Assembly (NCBI RefSeq): GCF_007992075.1
Contig: NZ_BJZO01000003.1
Span: 18,865-82,864 of the forward strand
From: Pararhodospirillum oryzae
GTDB lineage: Bacteria > Pseudomonadota > Alphaproteobacteria > Rhodospirillales > Rhodospirillaceae
Reading direction: 5' to 3'
Length of the DNA stretch: 64,000 bases
Shown here: positions 63,437-64,000 of the stretch, piece by piece
Layout of the letters: every line of letters begins with the position of its first letter
How positions within the stretch are numbered: the first letter of the stretch is position 1
Notes under the pieces: model-generated
What the model was told of the DNA's origin: nothing
Seen by the model: only the letters and a program-made list of their open reading frames with translations
Database searches by the model: none
Made by a program: the position numbers and the translations under genes

Positions 63437-63981
63437 GCGGGGCGGTCCTGATCGTGCTGGGCGGGCGCCCGGGCACGGGGAAAAGCACCCTGGCCCGCGC
63501 CCTCGCCCGGGCGGTGAACGGGGTCTGGCTGCGCGCCGATTCGATCGAGCACGCCATGCGCCGCTGGCCGGCCGTGGCGGCGATCGATCTGGGGCCCGCC
63601 GGATACTACGCGATGCAGGCCATGGCCGCCGACGCCCTGGCGGTCGGGCACCGGGTGATCGCCGACTGCGTGAACCCGTTCGAGGTCACGCGTCGCGACT
63701 GGGCCGCCGTGGCCCGGGCGGCGGGCGCGGCCTTGCTTCAGGTCGAGGTGAGGTGTTCGGATCCGGCCGTGCATCGCCACCGGGTAGAAACCCGGACCAG
63801 CGAGATCCCGGGCTTTGTGCTGCCCTCGTGGGCCGAGGTCGAGGCCCGGCCCTTCGAGCCCTGGCCCGGGGCCGACCTGTGCCTGGACACGGCGCGGCTG
63901 GGCGTGGACGAGGCCCTGGCCCGGATGCGCGCCGCGCTGGAGCGACACCCGAAAAATGGAAACCACTTTTCGGGTGAGTGA
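63433..63981 (+). CDS. P-loop NTPase/kinase, probable small-molecule phosphotransferase
   Basis: 182 residues starting with GTG at 63433 inside the MFS stop. Walker A is VLGGRPGTGKSTLARALA; RADSIEHAMRRW and ADCVNPFEVTRRDW follow as in AAA_33 or zeta-toxin-like kinases. The C-terminus (about 170-182) is encoded by the palindromic repeat at 63946-63976, so the last dozen residues are not ancestral. The coupling to an MFS exporter is reminiscent of antibiotic-phosphotransferase genes, but the substrate is unknown. Confidence 0.8.
   Translation: MSGAVLIVLGGRPGTGKSTLARALARAVNGVWLRADSIEHAMRRWPAVAAIDLGPAGYYAMQAMAADALAVGHRVIADCVNPFEVTRRDWAAVARAAGAALLQVEVRCSDPAVHRHRVETRTSEIPGFVLPSWAEVEARPFEPWPGADLCLDTARLGVDEALARMRAALERHPKNGNHFSGE
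63946..63976. repeat. Palindromic repeat overlapping the end of the last gene
   Basis: CACCCGAAAA (63946-63955) / TTTTCGGGTG (63967-63976) with an inner TGG/CCA. It is related to the palindrome at 21682-21706. The kinase reading frame passes through it and stops at 63979-63981. Confidence 0.7.
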
Positions 63982-63985
63982 GTTT

Positions 63986-64000
63986 TAGACTGAAACTGGA
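63986..64000. repeat. Left arm of the TAGACTGAAACTGG repeat, cut by the window end
   Basis: Bases 63986-63999 are identical to 34108-34121. The mirror arm would lie beyond the window. Confidence 0.7.

Overview
The window is 64 kb of GC-rich chromosome with dense alphaproteobacterial gene order. Genes are packed into operons with ATGA/GTGA start-stop overlaps, and several use GTG or TTG starts. The order rho-hemJ-hemH-hemE / gap / PpsR-type regulator-maf-aroE-coaE-dnaQ is the conserved neighbourhood of the chromosomal replication origin in Alphaproteobacteria. A Tat-exported sulfide:quinone reductase, the haem genes and the many envelope glycosyltransferases fit a Rhodospirillales-type, possibly purple phototrophic, bacterium. 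The species is an inference; there is no rRNA in the window to fix it.

Layout. 1-2.3 kb: tail of a VirJ/AcvB-family protein and a sCache chemoreceptor. 2.4-6.6 kb (minus strand): rho and the haem genes hemJ, hemH, hemE. 6.6-7.1 kb: the probable oriC, with two perfect DnaA boxes, several near-matches and an AT-rich stretch. 7.1-10.8 kb (plus strand): PPDK regulator, maf, aroE, coaE, dnaQ, all overlapping or abutting. 10.8-12.4 kb: a HigB/HigA-type toxin-antitoxin pair whose antitoxin carries an ImmA/IrrE-type HEXXH peptidase domain. 12.5-18.1 kb (minus): polA, an M16 peptidase and thrC. 18.4-21.7 kb (plus): hemA-prfA-prmC. 22-34 kb: rsmB, a run of glycosyltransferases (GT39-like, two GT4, and two TPR-glycosyltransferase fusions) and comM. 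34-38 kb: a cNMP-binding protein, then the queuosine genes queA and tgt separated by a compositionally foreign brnT-brnA module. 38-41 kb: a WecA/MraY-like sugar-phosphate transferase and a CapD/FlaA1-like dehydratase. 41-51 kb: a large sensor kinase, the 1586-residue NAD-glutamate dehydrogenase, an orphan LivF-like ATPase and a 7TM-PAS-GGDEF diguanylate cyclase. 51.3-55.3 kb: a tandem duplication of about 1.98 kb, each unit holding a processive GT2 synthase plus the 5' end of the SQR gene. Only the second SQR copy is intact; the first is a broken fragment. 55-57 kb: SQR and a small membrane protein. 57-58.6 kb: a pentapeptide-repeat protein translationally coupled to a CheD homologue lacking both catalytic residues. 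59-64 kb: a KefB-like antiporter, a YgjP-like metalloprotein, a half-size UPF0016/GDT1 protein, a Bcr/CflA-type MFS exporter and a P-loop kinase.

The most noteworthy items are the origin region, the pseudo-CheD/pentapeptide pair, the tandem duplication that left a visible SQR pseudogene, the mosaic brnTA module inside the queuosine locus, and a set of dispersed palindromic repeats. One repeat is read through into the C-terminus of the last gene. No tRNA, rRNA, CRISPR array or insertion sequence was found.
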